A DNA stretch of 64,000 nucleotides from Streptomyces sp. DI166 (GCF_900091315.1 NZ_FLSP01000001.1:1-64000), one strand, 5' to 3'. Numbered from the stretch's first letter, positions 52,504-61,570 are shown. Translations and numbers: made by a program. The notes: a model not told the origin generated them from the letters alone.

Positions 52504-53691
52504 TCAGTGGCGCTCCACCAGCACCGCGCTGCCCTGGCCGACCCCGACGCACATGGTGGCGAGCCCGCGCTCGGCGCCGGTGCGCCGCATACGGTGCAGC
52601 AGGGTGGTCAGGATCCGCGCGCCCGAGCAGCCCAGCGGGTGGCCCAGCGCGATCGCCCCGCCGCTGGGGTTGACCAGCTCCGGGTCGACGCCGAGCTGGT
52701 CCACGCAGGCCAGCGCCTGGGCGGCGAACGCCTCGTTGAACTCGGCCTCCTGGAGGTCCGCCACGCTCCACCCGGCCCGCGCGAGGACCTTCCGGGTGGC
52801 CGGCACCGGCCCGATGCCCATGACGTCCGGGTGCACACCCGCGGAGGCCCCGGCGACGTAACGGCCGAGCGATTCGAGCCCGAGTTCGTTCAGCGCCTCC
52901 TCGCTGACGAGGAGGAGTCCGGCCGCGCCGTCGTTCATCGGCGAGGCGTTGCCCGCGGTGACCGTGCCGCCCTGGCGGAAGACGGGCTTGAGCCGGGCGA
53001 GCTTCTCGATCGAGGTGTCCTCGCGGACGCATTCGTCACGGTCGACGACGACCCCGTCGGGGCGCTCCACCGGAAGCAGTTCGTGGTCGAAGTGGCCGTT
53101 CTTGCGCGCCTCGGCGGCCAGCCGGTGGCTGCGCAGCGCGAACTCGTCCTGCCGTTCGCGCGAGACGCCGTACCGGGCAGCGACCTCCTCCGCGGTCTCC
53201 CCCATGGACAGCAGCCCGTGCAGGTCCTTCATCGCCGGGTTGACCAGCCGCCAGCCGAGCCGGGTGTCGGCGGTTTCGATGCGGTGCGGCAGGGCCTCGT
53301 CGGGGCGGGGCAGTACGAAGGGCGCGCGGCTCATCGACTCGGAGCCGCCCGCGATCACGATGTCGGCCTCGCCGGCGGCGATGGTGCGGGCGGCGGTGGT
53401 GACGGCTTCGAGGCCGGAGGCGCAGAGCCGGTTCACGGTGGCGCCGGGCACCGACTCGGGCAGTCCGGCCAGCAGCGCGGCCATGCGGGCGACGTTGCGG
53501 TTGTCCTCGCCCGCCTGGTTGGCGGCGCCCCAGTACACGTCGTCGACGCGCGCCGGATCGAGGGCGGGCACCTCGGCGACGAGACCGCGGATCACGGCGG
53601 CGGCGAGGTCGTCGGGGCGTACGGAGGACAGTGCTCCGCGCAGCTTGCCGATGGGCGTGCGGCGGGCGGCCGCGAAGTGGACGGGACGCAC
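52504..53691 (-). CDS. Acetyl-CoA acetyltransferase (thiolase)
   Basis: 395 aa. Catalytic Cys90 in NRLCASGLEAV, the second site NEAFAAQALA, and AIALGHPLGCSGAR with the catalytic His/Cys. Type II thiolase, condensing or cleaving acyl-CoA in beta-oxidation. GTG 53691 has AGGAG 8 nt upstream. A TAGC/GCTA dyad lies 64 bp upstream in the divergent region. No beta-oxidation partner is adjacent. Confidence 0.93.
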   Translation of the reverse strand: MRPVHFAAARRTPIGKLRGALSSVRPDDLAAAVIRGLVAEVPALDPARVDDVYWGAANQAGEDNRNVARMAALLAGLPESVPGATVNRLCASGLEAVTTAARTIAAGEADIVIAGGSESMSRAPFVLPRPDEALPHRIETADTRLGWRLVNPAMKDLHGLLSMGETAEEVAARYGVSRERQDEFALRSHRLAAEARKNGHFDHELLPVERPDGVVVDRDECVREDTSIEKLARLKPVFRQGGTVTAGNASPMNDGAAGLLLVSEEALNELGLESLGRYVAGASAGVHPDVMGIGPVPATRKVLARAGWSVADLQEAEFNEAFAAQALACVDQLGVDPELVNPSGGAIALGHPLGCSGARILTTLLHRMRRTGAERGLATMCVGVGQGSAVLVERH

Positions 53692-53754
53692 GAGAAGAAC
53701 TCCTGACCGAGAGTGCGGGCGGCTCCTTGACCTGCCGCGACCTGCGACCCTCTT

Positions 53755-53772
53755 AATTAGCACCGCTAGTTT
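53755..53772. promoter_or_regulatory. Inverted repeat between thiolase and alpha/beta hydrolase genes
   Basis: TAGC (53758-53761), ACC, GCTA (53765-53768) with flanking A/T-rich arms, an AT-rich island in GC-rich DNA. TetR-type regulators of fatty-acid genes often use such sites; none is adjacent. Confidence 0.45.
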
Positions 53773-53843
53773 AGGACTATAGACCGCCGACCCCGGCCCT
53801 GGGAAGATCCTCCAGGACCCGCACCGACACCGCCGGAGGCGAC

Positions 53844-54653
53844 ATGGCCGACACCCGCGCACACAGCCTCGCCGGAACCCGCGGCCCCGTCGCCGTCCGG
53901 GAGTGGCAGCGGCACGCCCCGCGCTACTGCGCGCTGCTGGTGCACGGCTACGGGGAGCACTCCGGCCGGTACGAGGGGGTGGCCGCGGTGCTGACGGGGC
54001 ACGGCGCGGCCGTGTTCGCGCCCGATCACGCGGGGCACGGGAAGTCGGCGGGCGAGCGAGTGCTGATCGAGGACTTCGAGGACGTCGTCACCGATGTGCA
54101 CACGGTCGCCGAGCTGGCCCGGTCCGTCCACCCGGGTGTCCCGCTGGTCATGGTCGGGCATTCCATGGGCGGTCTGGTCGCGGCCCGCTTCGCCCAGCGG
54201 TACGGCGCCGAACTGGCCGCGCTGGTGCTGTCCGGGCCGGTCATCGGGGACTGGCCGCTGCCGCGCCGGCTGCTCGCCCTGGACGAGATCCCCGACACCC
54301 CGATCAGTCCGGGCGCGCTCTCCCGCGACCCGGCGGTGGGTGCCGCGTACGCCGCCGATCCGCTGGTCTGGCACGGGCCGATGAAACGGCCGACGGTGGA
54401 GGCGTTCGCGGCGACCCTGGAGACCGTGTCCCAGGGCGGGGACATCGGCGGACTGCCCCTGCTGTGGCTGCACGGCGACGACGACCGGCTGGTTCCGCTC
54501 GCCGGAAGCCGGTCCGGCGTGGCCGGGCTGCGGGGCGAGCGGCTGACCGAGCACATCTACCCCGGCGCCCGGCACGAGGTGTTCCACGAGACCAACAAGG
54601 CCCAGGTCCTCGCCGACCTCGTCCGGTTCCTGGACGGCGTGTTCGAGGAGTGA
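53844..54653 (+). CDS. Alpha/beta hydrolase, monoacylglycerol-lipase-like
   Basis: 269 aa. LLVHGYGEHSGRYEGVA (oxyanion-loop HGxGEHS of the monoglyceride lipase group), FAPDHAGHGKSAG, nucleophile GHSMGG (Ser107), LHGDDDRLVP with the acidic residue, and ARHEVFHE with the catalytic His. It hydrolyses esters such as monoacylglycerols. GGAGG precedes ATG 53844. Divergent from thiolase across the AT-rich dyad. Confidence 0.88.
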   Translation: MADTRAHSLAGTRGPVAVREWQRHAPRYCALLVHGYGEHSGRYEGVAAVLTGHGAAVFAPDHAGHGKSAGERVLIEDFEDVVTDVHTVAELARSVHPGVPLVMVGHSMGGLVAARFAQRYGAELAALVLSGPVIGDWPLPRRLLALDEIPDTPISPGALSRDPAVGAAYAADPLVWHGPMKRPTVEAFAATLETVSQGGDIGGLPLLWLHGDDDRLVPLAGSRSGVAGLRGERLTEHIYPGARHEVFHETNKAQVLADLVRFLDGVFEE

Positions 54654-54704
54654 GACGCCCGGCTGCCGCGTTTGTCCCGGAGTGACCTGGGCACCCGCCG
54701 CCGC

Positions 54705-54959
54705 ATGGAGTGGTTGCGACGCGCGGCCTGCGTGGACGAGGACCCCGAGCTGTTCTTTCCCGTGGGCCGCAGAGGCCCCGCGCTGCGCGAGGCCGCCGAC
54801 GCGAAACGGGTGTGCGCGGGCTGCCCGGTGAGCACGCAGTGCCTGGACTTCGCGCTGCACACCGGCGAGGTCGCGGGCATCTGGGGCGGCACCTGCGAGG
54901 AGGAACGCGCCGTACTGCTCCGTAGGCAGCACACGACGAACAAGAGGAGCGCCTCATGA
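54705..54959 (+). CDS. WhiB-like (Wbl) iron-sulfur protein
   Basis: 84 aa. Cys residues in AACVDED, then CAGCPVSTQC (C-x2-C-x5-C), give the four-Cys [4Fe-4S] site; GIWGGTCEEER is the beta-turn/basic-tail motif of Wbl regulators. An upstream TTG (54672) would add 11 residues, and neither start has a clear ribosome site; the ATG gives the common Wbl length. Its stop overlaps the dps start by 4 nt, so the two are one operon. It probably senses redox or NO and acts with sigma factors. Confidence 0.87.
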   Translation: MEWLRRAACVDEDPELFFPVGRRGPALREAADAKRVCAGCPVSTQCLDFALHTGEVAGIWGGTCEEERAVLLRRQHTTNKRSAS

Positions 54960-55441
54960 CCGAGACAGTGAAGAGCACCCTGCCCGACAAGGAGCGCCGG
55001 ATCGCCGGCGAGGCCCTCCAGGACACCCTGGTCGACCTGCTCGGCCTGTCCCTCATCGGGAAGCAGGCGCACTGGACGGTCGTCGGACCGAGGTTCCGCT
55101 CCATCCACCTCCAGCTGGACGAGATCGTCTCCTCCGCGCGCGCCTTCTCCGACACGGTCGCCGAACGCGCCGCCGCCCTGGGCGTCCCGCCGGACGGCCG
55201 CCCGGCGACCGTCGCGGCGTCCTTCTCCCTGCCCGGCCCCGAGGACGGCTGGCTGCGCGACACCGAGGCGATCGAGCTGATGGCGACCTCCCTGGAGCAG
55301 AGCATCGGCCGCCTGCGCCACCGCATCGAGGCCACGGAAGAGGCCGACCCCGTCACCCAGGACCTCCTGATCACCATCACCGCCGAACTGGAGAAGCAGC
55401 GCTGGATGTTCGACGCGGAGAACTGGCCGCGGAGCCAGTAA
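54956..55441 (+). CDS. Dps-like ferritin (DNA-protection protein)
   Basis: 161 aa. Four-helix Dps fold with GLSLIGKQAHWTVVGPRF, where the His and downstream Asp/Glu (QLDEI) form the intersubunit ferroxidase site. Dps oxidises and stores iron and protects DNA from peroxide. GAGGAG lies 8 nt before the ATG, inside the wbl gene, whose stop it overlaps (ATGA). Cotranscription with a Wbl protein suggests redox-controlled expression. Confidence 0.9.
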   Translation: MTETVKSTLPDKERRIAGEALQDTLVDLLGLSLIGKQAHWTVVGPRFRSIHLQLDEIVSSARAFSDTVAERAAALGVPPDGRPATVAASFSLPGPEDGWLRDTEAIELMATSLEQSIGRLRHRIEATEEADPVTQDLLITITAELEKQRWMFDAENWPRSQ

Positions 55442-55561
55442 AGGGCGGTCACGAGGTGGCCGAACTCCGTTGGTGAGGTGGCCGAACACAGTCTCCGTCC
55501 CGGTCACATGATCGTGAAACACTGCCCGCGACGCCCCGTCGAGCGAGCAGAGGAGCGGCGT

Positions 55562-56371
55562 GTGACCGGGACCGAGCCGGCTGTCCACATCGACACGACC
55601 CGGCCCCATCCGGCCCGGGTGTACGACTGGTACCTCGGCGGCAAGGACAACTACCCGGTCGACGAGGCGCTCGGCCGGCAGATCATGGCGATCGACTCGG
55701 GCGCGCCGCGGGCCGCGCGCAGCAACCGCTGGTTCATGCAGCGCGCCACCCGCCATCTCGCCGGAGCGGCCGGAATCCGCCAGTTCCTGGACATAGGCAC
55801 GGGCATCCCGACCGAGCCCAACCTGCACCAGATCGCCCAGTCGTACGCGCCGGACACGCGCGTGGTCTACGTCGACAACGACCCGATCGTCCTGAGGCAC
55901 GCCGAGGCGCTGCTGCGCGGCACACCGGAGGGCGTCACGGAGTACGCGCAGGCGGACGCCCGTGAGCCGGGCGTGATCCTCGAACAGGCGGCCCGCGTCC
56001 TGGACTTCGACCGCCCGATCGCCCTGTCGCTGATCGCGCTGCTGCACTTCGTCGCCGACGCGGACGGCGCGTACGACCTGGTCGACACCCTCGTCGGGGC
56101 GCTGGCGCCGGGCAGTTGCCTGGTCCTGTCCTGCATGACGGCCGACTTCGAGCCGGAGAACGTCCGCGAGGGCATCGAGCGGTACGCGGCGGGCGGCGTG
56201 ACCCTCGTGGCCCGCAGCCACGCCGAAGTGAGCCGCTTCTTCAAGGGACTCGACCTGGTGGACCCGGGCATCGTGTCCGTACGGGACTGGCGCCCCGACC
56301 TCGCCCGCGACGAGGAGCCCCTCGGCGACGGCCCCGTCTCGCTGTACGGCGGGGTCGCGTTCAAGCCCTGA
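55562..56371 (+). CDS. DUF574/SAM-dependent methyltransferase family protein (1)
   Basis: 269 aa. PARVYDWYLGGKDNYPVDEA at the N-terminus is the family signature, IRQFLDIGTGIPTEPNLHQI the SAM-binding motif and VVYVDNDPIVLRHAEALLRG motif II. This actinobacterial family (PF04672) has many paralogues per Streptomyces genome and mostly unknown substrates. GTG 55562 has AGGAG at 55551. A second member follows at 57488. Confidence 0.88.
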   Translation: MTGTEPAVHIDTTRPHPARVYDWYLGGKDNYPVDEALGRQIMAIDSGAPRAARSNRWFMQRATRHLAGAAGIRQFLDIGTGIPTEPNLHQIAQSYAPDTRVVYVDNDPIVLRHAEALLRGTPEGVTEYAQADAREPGVILEQAARVLDFDRPIALSLIALLHFVADADGAYDLVDTLVGALAPGSCLVLSCMTADFEPENVREGIERYAAGGVTLVARSHAEVSRFFKGLDLVDPGIVSVRDWRPDLARDEEPLGDGPVSLYGGVAFKP

Positions 56372-56545
56372 CGCCCGCCGGGGCCGGGCATGCCGGGCGG
56401 CGCGTTCGAGCTGCCCGGCCGCCCCCCGTGTCCGCGCCGTCGCCCGAGCCCCCGCCGCTCACCCGTTCGGGCCGGTGCGGGTGGTGGGCGGCGTGGGCCG
56501 GTGATGCGCTGGGGGAACGCGTCACGTTCTCAGGAGGCCCCCGCG

Positions 56546-57337
56546 ATGACCCGCTCCCGTACCGTCCACGCCCTCGCCTCGGCCCTGTCCGCAGCCGCCC
56601 TGCTGACCTGCGCCGCCTGCTCGGACGGCGACGACAGCAGCGGAACCGGCGCCCGGGACGTCGCCTCCGCCTCCCCGCTCGCGGCGCAGACCACGGCACC
56701 CGCGACCCTCACCCAGGAGGGGGCGAGGTCCGCGCTGATCACCGAGAAGGACATCGAGGACGACTGGACCCAGGTCGACGACGCCGCGAGCTGGCGCGAC
56801 TCCCTGCTCATCGGCACCGTCGACGTGAACGACTTCATCACCGGCAAGTCCGACGCCGCCGACTGCCAGCAGCTGATGGACCGCCTCTACAGCGAGGACC
56901 TGCTCGGCAAGCCGTCCGGCGCGTCGGCGCTGCGCGGCTTCGAGGAGGGCGACTCCCGGCTGCTGTACCAGGTCGCCTCCTACGACGCGGACGCGCTGTC
57001 CGACTCGATGGACTGGCTGAAGTCGCTGCCCGAGAAGTGCGACCAGTTCGAGATGACCGGCGGCGACAGCGGGAAGCGGACCGTGCAGGTGATCGAGATC
57101 TCCGTGCCGGACGAGGGCGACGCCCGCCAGGGTCTGCGGGTCACGGTCAAGGGCACGGCCGACGGCTCGGCGGCCACCCTCACCCAGGAGATCGCGGCCG
57201 TCCGCGTGGACGACAACGCCATCACGGTCACCGCGGGCGGACTGGACGGCGTCGAGGACGACTCCATCGAGGAGGCCGTCGAGAACGGCACCCCGCGCCT
57301 GGAGGACGTGCTGGCCGGAAAGACTCCGCAGAGCTGA
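56546..57337 (+). CDS. Predicted secreted lipoprotein of unknown function
   Basis: 263 aa. A hydrophobic signal with Cys22 and Cys25 (LLTCAACSDGDD) as candidate lipidation sites, a Ser/Thr/Ala-rich linker, then an acidic globular domain (KDIEDDWTQVDDAASW, DADALSDSMDWLKSLPEKCD) of a type seen in Streptomyces cell-envelope sensor or regulator proteins. No family is recognised. AGGAGG lies 8 nt upstream of the ATG. It sits between two methyltransferase paralogues. Confidence 0.8.
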   Translation: MTRSRTVHALASALSAAALLTCAACSDGDDSSGTGARDVASASPLAAQTTAPATLTQEGARSALITEKDIEDDWTQVDDAASWRDSLLIGTVDVNDFITGKSDAADCQQLMDRLYSEDLLGKPSGASALRGFEEGDSRLLYQVASYDADALSDSMDWLKSLPEKCDQFEMTGGDSGKRTVQVIEISVPDEGDARQGLRVTVKGTADGSAATLTQEIAAVRVDDNAITVTAGGLDGVEDDSIEEAVENGTPRLEDVLAGKTPQS

Positions 57338-57487
57338 CCCGAACCCGGGCGTTCTCCCGTGAGGTTCACCCTCTCGCAGGCCAACCGCCGTTGATCCTGT
57401 ACCGATTCCGCAGACAAGTGGATCAAGGGACGGCACAATGGCCCCACGCGGCCGGATGCGGCCGTGCGCCCGAGGAGAGGACGAGCC

Positions 57488-58300
57488 GTGACCGAAGGCC
57501 GCACCCCGGCGGACGGGTCCGCACAGCTGAACACCGGTGTGGCCCACAACGCGCGCGTCTGGAACTACTGGATCGGCGGCAAGGACAACTACGCCGTGGA
57601 CCAGCAGGTCGGCGAGCAGGTCGCCGGGATGTTCCCGGTCATCCGGGACATCGCCCGCGCGGACCGCGAGTTCCTCGGCCGGGCCGTACGGTTCCTCGCC
57701 GAGGAGCACGGCGTACGGCAGTTCCTGGACATCGGCACCGGGCTGCCGACCGGAGACAACACCCACGAGATCGCCCAGCGGGTCGCCCCGGACGCGCGGA
57801 TCGTCTACGTCGACAACGACCCGATCGTGCTGGCGCACGCCCGCGCCCTGCTCACCGGCACGCCGCACGGCCGTACCGACTACATCGACGCCGATGTGCA
57901 CGACCCGCAGGCGATCCTCGAACGCGCCTCCGGCACCCTGGACTTCACCCAGCCGGTCGCGGTGATGATGCTCGGCATCCTCAACTTCGTCCTCGACGAC
58001 GACAAGGCGCGGGACATCGCGACCCGTGTCATGGCCGCCGTCCCGTCCGGCAGCTTCCTGGTGCTGACCCACCCCACCACCGACGACGAGGTGGGCGGCG
58101 CGGGCCAGGTCCCGGCGATGGAGTTCTGGAACAAGAACGCCACTCCCCCGATCACCGCCCGCACCGGCGCGGAGATCATGACCTTCTTCGAGGGCCTGGA
58201 GCTGCTCGAACCGGGCCTGGTGTCCTGCTCGGTGTGGCGGGCCGGCTCCGACTCTCCCGTGGTGGTGCCGCAGTACGGCGCGGTGGCCGTGAAACCCTGA
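57488..58300 (+). CDS. DUF574/SAM-dependent methyltransferase family protein (2)
   Basis: 270 aa. NARVWNYWIGGKDNYAVDQQ, VRQFLDIGTGLPTGDNTHEI and IVYVDNDPIVLAHARALLTG parallel the copy at 55562. GAGGAGAGG precedes GTG 57488. It ends 43 bp before the glutamine-synthetase-like gene, which could be cotranscribed. Confidence 0.88.
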   Translation: MTEGRTPADGSAQLNTGVAHNARVWNYWIGGKDNYAVDQQVGEQVAGMFPVIRDIARADREFLGRAVRFLAEEHGVRQFLDIGTGLPTGDNTHEIAQRVAPDARIVYVDNDPIVLAHARALLTGTPHGRTDYIDADVHDPQAILERASGTLDFTQPVAVMMLGILNFVLDDDKARDIATRVMAAVPSGSFLVLTHPTTDDEVGGAGQVPAMEFWNKNATPPITARTGAEIMTFFEGLELLEPGLVSCSVWRAGSDSPVVVPQYGAVAVKP

Positions 58301-58343
58301 CGCCCACAGCGAGTTCCGCGGCCCAGCTCGACGAGGAGAGCGC

Positions 58344-59744
58344 ATGACCACCCTTGCCGATCCCGTGCCCGGGGGACGTCCCGGAGACATCGAGCGGGCC
58401 ACCGCGCTGAGCGGGGAGCTGTCCGGGCGGGGTGTGCACGGCATCGTGCTGGCCTACGTCGACACCGCGGGGATCGCCAGGGTGAAGACGGTCCCGACGG
58501 CCAAGCTGGCCTCGGCGGCGGCGTGGGGCGTCGGGATGTCCCCGGTGTTCGACACCTTCCTGGCGAACGACTCCATCGTCACCACCGATGTCCTCGGCTC
58601 CCCGGACGGCGATCTGCGCCTCTACCCCGACCTGGACCGGCTGGTGGTGCTGGCCGCGCAGCCCGGCTGGGCGTGGGCCCCCGTCGACCGGATCACCCAG
58701 GAGGGAGAGCGGCACCCGGCCTGCACGCGCACCTTCCTGCGGCACCTGGTCGCGGACGCCGCGCGCCGGGGGCTGACCTTCCGTGCCTCCGTCGAGATCG
58801 AGTGGGCCGTCGGCCACGGCCCCGCCGCCGAGGGCGAGTTCAGGCCGTCGGTCACGGGGCCGGCGTACGGCGCCATGCGGCAGGTGGAGTTGAGCGACTG
58901 CCTCGCCGAACTGCTGGCCGCGCTGGCGGAGCAGGGCGTGGACGTCGACCAGGTCCATCCCGAGTACGCGGCGGGGCAGTTCGAACTGTCGGTGGGCGCG
59001 CTGGACCCGGTGGCGGCGGCCGACCGCAGCGTGCTGGTCCGGCAGACGATCCGGGCGGTGTCCCGGCGGCACGGCCTGGTGGTGTCGTTCGCGCCCGCGG
59101 TCTTCGCCGAGGGGGTCGGCAACGGCGGCCACCTCCATGTCTCCGCCTGGCGCGACGGCGCCAATCTGCACGCGGGCGGGGACCGCCGCCACGGCATGAC
59201 GGCCGACGCGGAATCCTTCACGGCCGGAGTGCTCGGCCGTCTGCCCGCGCTGACGGCGGTCACCGCGCCCAGCCCGGCCAGCTATCTGCGCCTCAAACCT
59301 TCCCAGTGGGCGGGGGTGTTCACGGCCTGGGGCCGGGAGACCCGCGAGGCGGGCGTCCGGGTGATCACCGGCACCCAGGGGCTGCGCGACCAGGCCGCCA
59401 ACATCGAGATCAAGCCGGTCGACCTCGCCGCCAACCCCTATCTCGCCCTGGGCTCGGTGATCGCGGCCGGGCTGCACGGCATGGCCGAGTCGGCGACCCT
59501 TCCCGAGGAGACCACCGGCGACCCCGCCGCCCTGAGCCCCGAGCAGGCCCGCGCCCGGGGCGTGCGGCGGCTGCCGGCCTCCCTCGCCGAGGCCGTCGAG
59601 GCGTTCCGCGCCGACGAGGTGCTGCGCACCGCGCTGGGCCCGGTCCTCGCCGACGCGGTGATCGCCGTACGGGAGGGCGAGACCGCCGCCGTGGCCGGGT
59701 TCGACGACGCGGCGGTCGCGGCGGCCTACCGCTGGCGGTACTGA
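58344..59744 (+). CDS. Glutamine-synthetase-like enzyme, FluG/GlnA-like type
   Basis: 466 aa. GS catalytic core: VEIEWAVGHG (first metal Glu), NGGHLHVSAW (nucleotide/metal His) and SYLRLKPSQWAGVFTAWGRE (substrate Arg loop), then NIEIKPVDLAANPYLALGS. The RLKPSxWAG..WG sequence is that of FluG-type and gamma-glutamyl-amine synthetase relatives rather than housekeeping GlnA. It likely glutamylates an amine. GAGGAG precedes ATG 58344. The amidohydrolase next door begins 1 bp after its stop. Confidence 0.82.
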   Translation: MTTLADPVPGGRPGDIERATALSGELSGRGVHGIVLAYVDTAGIARVKTVPTAKLASAAAWGVGMSPVFDTFLANDSIVTTDVLGSPDGDLRLYPDLDRLVVLAAQPGWAWAPVDRITQEGERHPACTRTFLRHLVADAARRGLTFRASVEIEWAVGHGPAAEGEFRPSVTGPAYGAMRQVELSDCLAELLAALAEQGVDVDQVHPEYAAGQFELSVGALDPVAAADRSVLVRQTIRAVSRRHGLVVSFAPAVFAEGVGNGGHLHVSAWRDGANLHAGGDRRHGMTADAESFTAGVLGRLPALTAVTAPSPASYLRLKPSQWAGVFTAWGRETREAGVRVITGTQGLRDQAANIEIKPVDLAANPYLALGSVIAAGLHGMAESATLPEETTGDPAALSPEQARARGVRRLPASLAEAVEAFRADEVLRTALGPVLADAVIAVREGETAAVAGFDDAAVAAAYRWRY

Positions 59745-59745
59745 G

Positions 59746-60891
59746 GTGACGGGCCCCGTGCACGAGGCGCTGGCCGCGCTCCGGCTCGTCGACCACCACT
59801 GCCACGGCGTGACGACCGGGCCGCTGGACCCGTCCGGCTTCGAGTCCCTGCTGACCGAGGGCGCCGCCTGGCCCGGGATCTCCCCGTTCGACACCCCGGC
59901 GGGCGTCGCCGTACGCCGCCACTGCGCCCCCGTGCTGGACCTGCCCCGGCACGCCTCGCCGGACGCCTACCTGGCCCGCCGCGCGGACCTCGGCCCGGAC
60001 GAGGTGAACCGGCGCTTCCTGGCCGCCGCGGGAGTGGACGCGCTGTGCGTGGACACCGGGTACGCCCCGCTCCCCCTCACCTCGCCGCACGAGCTGGCCC
60101 GGGCGGCCGGTGCCGCCGCCTTCGAGGTCGTACGGCTGGAGAGCGTCGCCGAGTCGGTCGCGCGGGCGGGCGTCGAGCCGGACGAGTACACCGCCGCCTT
60201 CCGCCGGGCCGCCGAGGACGCCGTGCGGGCGCCCGGTGTGGTGGCGGTGAAGTCCGTGGCCGCCTACCGGACCGGCTTCGCGCTGGACCCGGCGCGTCCG
60301 ACGCGGGCGGAGGTCACCGAGGCGGCCCGGCGCTGGCTGGCGGCGGGAGGACGGCTCGACGACCCGGTGCTGGTACGGGAGTTGCTGTGGACGGCCGTGG
60401 ACCTGGGGCTGCCGCTGCAACTGCACACCGGGTTCGGGGACGGTGACCTCCGGCTGGCCGGCGCGGACCCGGCCCTGCTGACGGACTGGCTGCGGCTGAT
60501 CGCGGGCACGATTCCCGTGCTGCTCCTGCACTGCTGGCCGTACCAGCGGCAAGCCGCCTATCTGGCCGCGGTGTTCGAGCAGGTGTACCTCGATGTGGGG
60601 CTGACCCTGCACCATGTCGGCCCCGCACGCGCGCGTGCCGTTCTGGAGGAGGCGCTGGAGATCACCCCGTTCCGCAAACTGCTGTACAGCTCCGACGCCT
60701 ACGGCCTCGCCGAGTTCCATCTGCTGGGGGCGGTGTCCTTCCGCCGGGGCCTGGGCGCACTGCTCCAGGACCGCGTGGACGCCGACGAGCTGAGCCCGGA
60801 CGACGCGTTACGCCTCGTCCGGTGGACGGGCTCCGGCAACGCCCGCCGCCTGTACGGACTTCCCTCCGCACCTGTCCCCTGTCGCGACTGA
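59746..60891 (+). CDS. Amidohydrolase-2 family enzyme, FluG N-terminal-domain-like
   Basis: 381 aa. LVDHHCHGVTTG carries the HxH metal pair, PLQLHTGFGDGDL a further His, LLLHCWPYQRQAAYLA the beta-strand His, and LLYSSDAYGLAEF the conserved Asp. The metal-dependent hydrolase fold matches the N-terminal half of fungal FluG. The GTG start lies 1 bp after the GS-like stop, indicating coupling. It could release the amine or the glutamyl group from the partner's product. Confidence 0.83.
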   Translation: MTGPVHEALAALRLVDHHCHGVTTGPLDPSGFESLLTEGAAWPGISPFDTPAGVAVRRHCAPVLDLPRHASPDAYLARRADLGPDEVNRRFLAAAGVDALCVDTGYAPLPLTSPHELARAAGAAAFEVVRLESVAESVARAGVEPDEYTAAFRRAAEDAVRAPGVVAVKSVAAYRTGFALDPARPTRAEVTEAARRWLAAGGRLDDPVLVRELLWTAVDLGLPLQLHTGFGDGDLRLAGADPALLTDWLRLIAGTIPVLLLHCWPYQRQAAYLAAVFEQVYLDVGLTLHHVGPARARAVLEEALEITPFRKLLYSSDAYGLAEFHLLGAVSFRRGLGALLQDRVDADELSPDDALRLVRWTGSGNARRLYGLPSAPVPCRD

Positions 60892-60918
60892 ACGCGCGTC
60901 GATCCCGGAAAGTATGAT
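60889..60918 (+). promoter_or_regulatory. Promoter of the NUDIX-like gene, leaderless pattern
   Basis: -35 CTGAAC (60889-60894), 18-nt spacer, -10 TATGAT (60913-60918), ending 6 nt before the ATG at 60925. Confidence 0.6.
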
Positions 60919-60924
60919 CACTCA

Positions 60925-61461
60925 ATGTCTGATATGACCGAAACCACCCCCGGCTGGCTGACCTCCGACGAGCTGGAGATGGCCCGCGCCCGGATGCCGA
61001 TCCTGTACGTCGAGGCCGTACCCGTGCGCGTCGACGACAGCGGCGAGGTGACCAGCATCGGCCTGCTGCTGCGGATCGGACCCGACGGGACGGTCAGCCG
61101 GACCCTGGTCTCCGGCCGCGTGCTGCACCACGAGCGGGTGCGCGACGCGCTCCTGCGCCACCTGGAGAAGGACCTCGGCCCGGTCGCCCTGCCCCGCGTC
61201 CCGACCTCCCTGCAGCCCTTCACGGTGGCGGAGTACTTCCCGACCCAGGGCATCACGCCGTACCACGACCCGCGCCAGCACGCCGTCTCCCTCGCCTACG
61301 TGGTGCCGGTGACCGGCGACTGCCGCCCCCGGCAGGACGCCCTCGACCTGGTGTGGTTCAGCCCCCAGGAGGCACTGTCGCCCGCGGTGCAGAGCGAGAT
61401 GCCGGGCGGCCACGGCGTGCTGCTGAAGCAGGCGCTGGCGCATGTGGGGTGCGTGATCTGA
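60925..61461 (+). CDS. NUDIX-fold protein (DUF4916)
   Basis: 178 aa. LTSDELEMARARMPILYVEAVPVRV opens a NUDIX-like domain with no canonical Nudix box: the Glu-rich REUxEExGU motif is replaced by RDALLRHLEKDLGPVALP. It matches the DUF4916 group of actinobacterial proteins that have lost the catalytic signature. The function is unknown. Confidence 0.78.
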   Translation: MSDMTETTPGWLTSDELEMARARMPILYVEAVPVRVDDSGEVTSIGLLLRIGPDGTVSRTLVSGRVLHHERVRDALLRHLEKDLGPVALPRVPTSLQPFTVAEYFPTQGITPYHDPRQHAVSLAYVVPVTGDCRPRQDALDLVWFSPQEALSPAVQSEMPGGHGVLLKQALAHVGCVI

Positions 61462-61482
61462 CGCTCCCGGAGCGTTTCTCGT
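61462..61482 (+). terminator. Short hairpin after the NUDIX-like gene
   Basis: ACGCT and AGCGT pair (with CC/GG inside) and are followed by TTTCTC, directly after the stop at 61461. Short, so a weak terminator. Confidence 0.45.
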
Positions 61483-61570
61483 GCGAGCCCCGAGGCGGAG
61501 GCGAGGGGTGTGCGGGAGGGTGCCGCGACGCCCCTCCCCGCCCTGCCCGGAGCGCGACCTAAATTGGACT

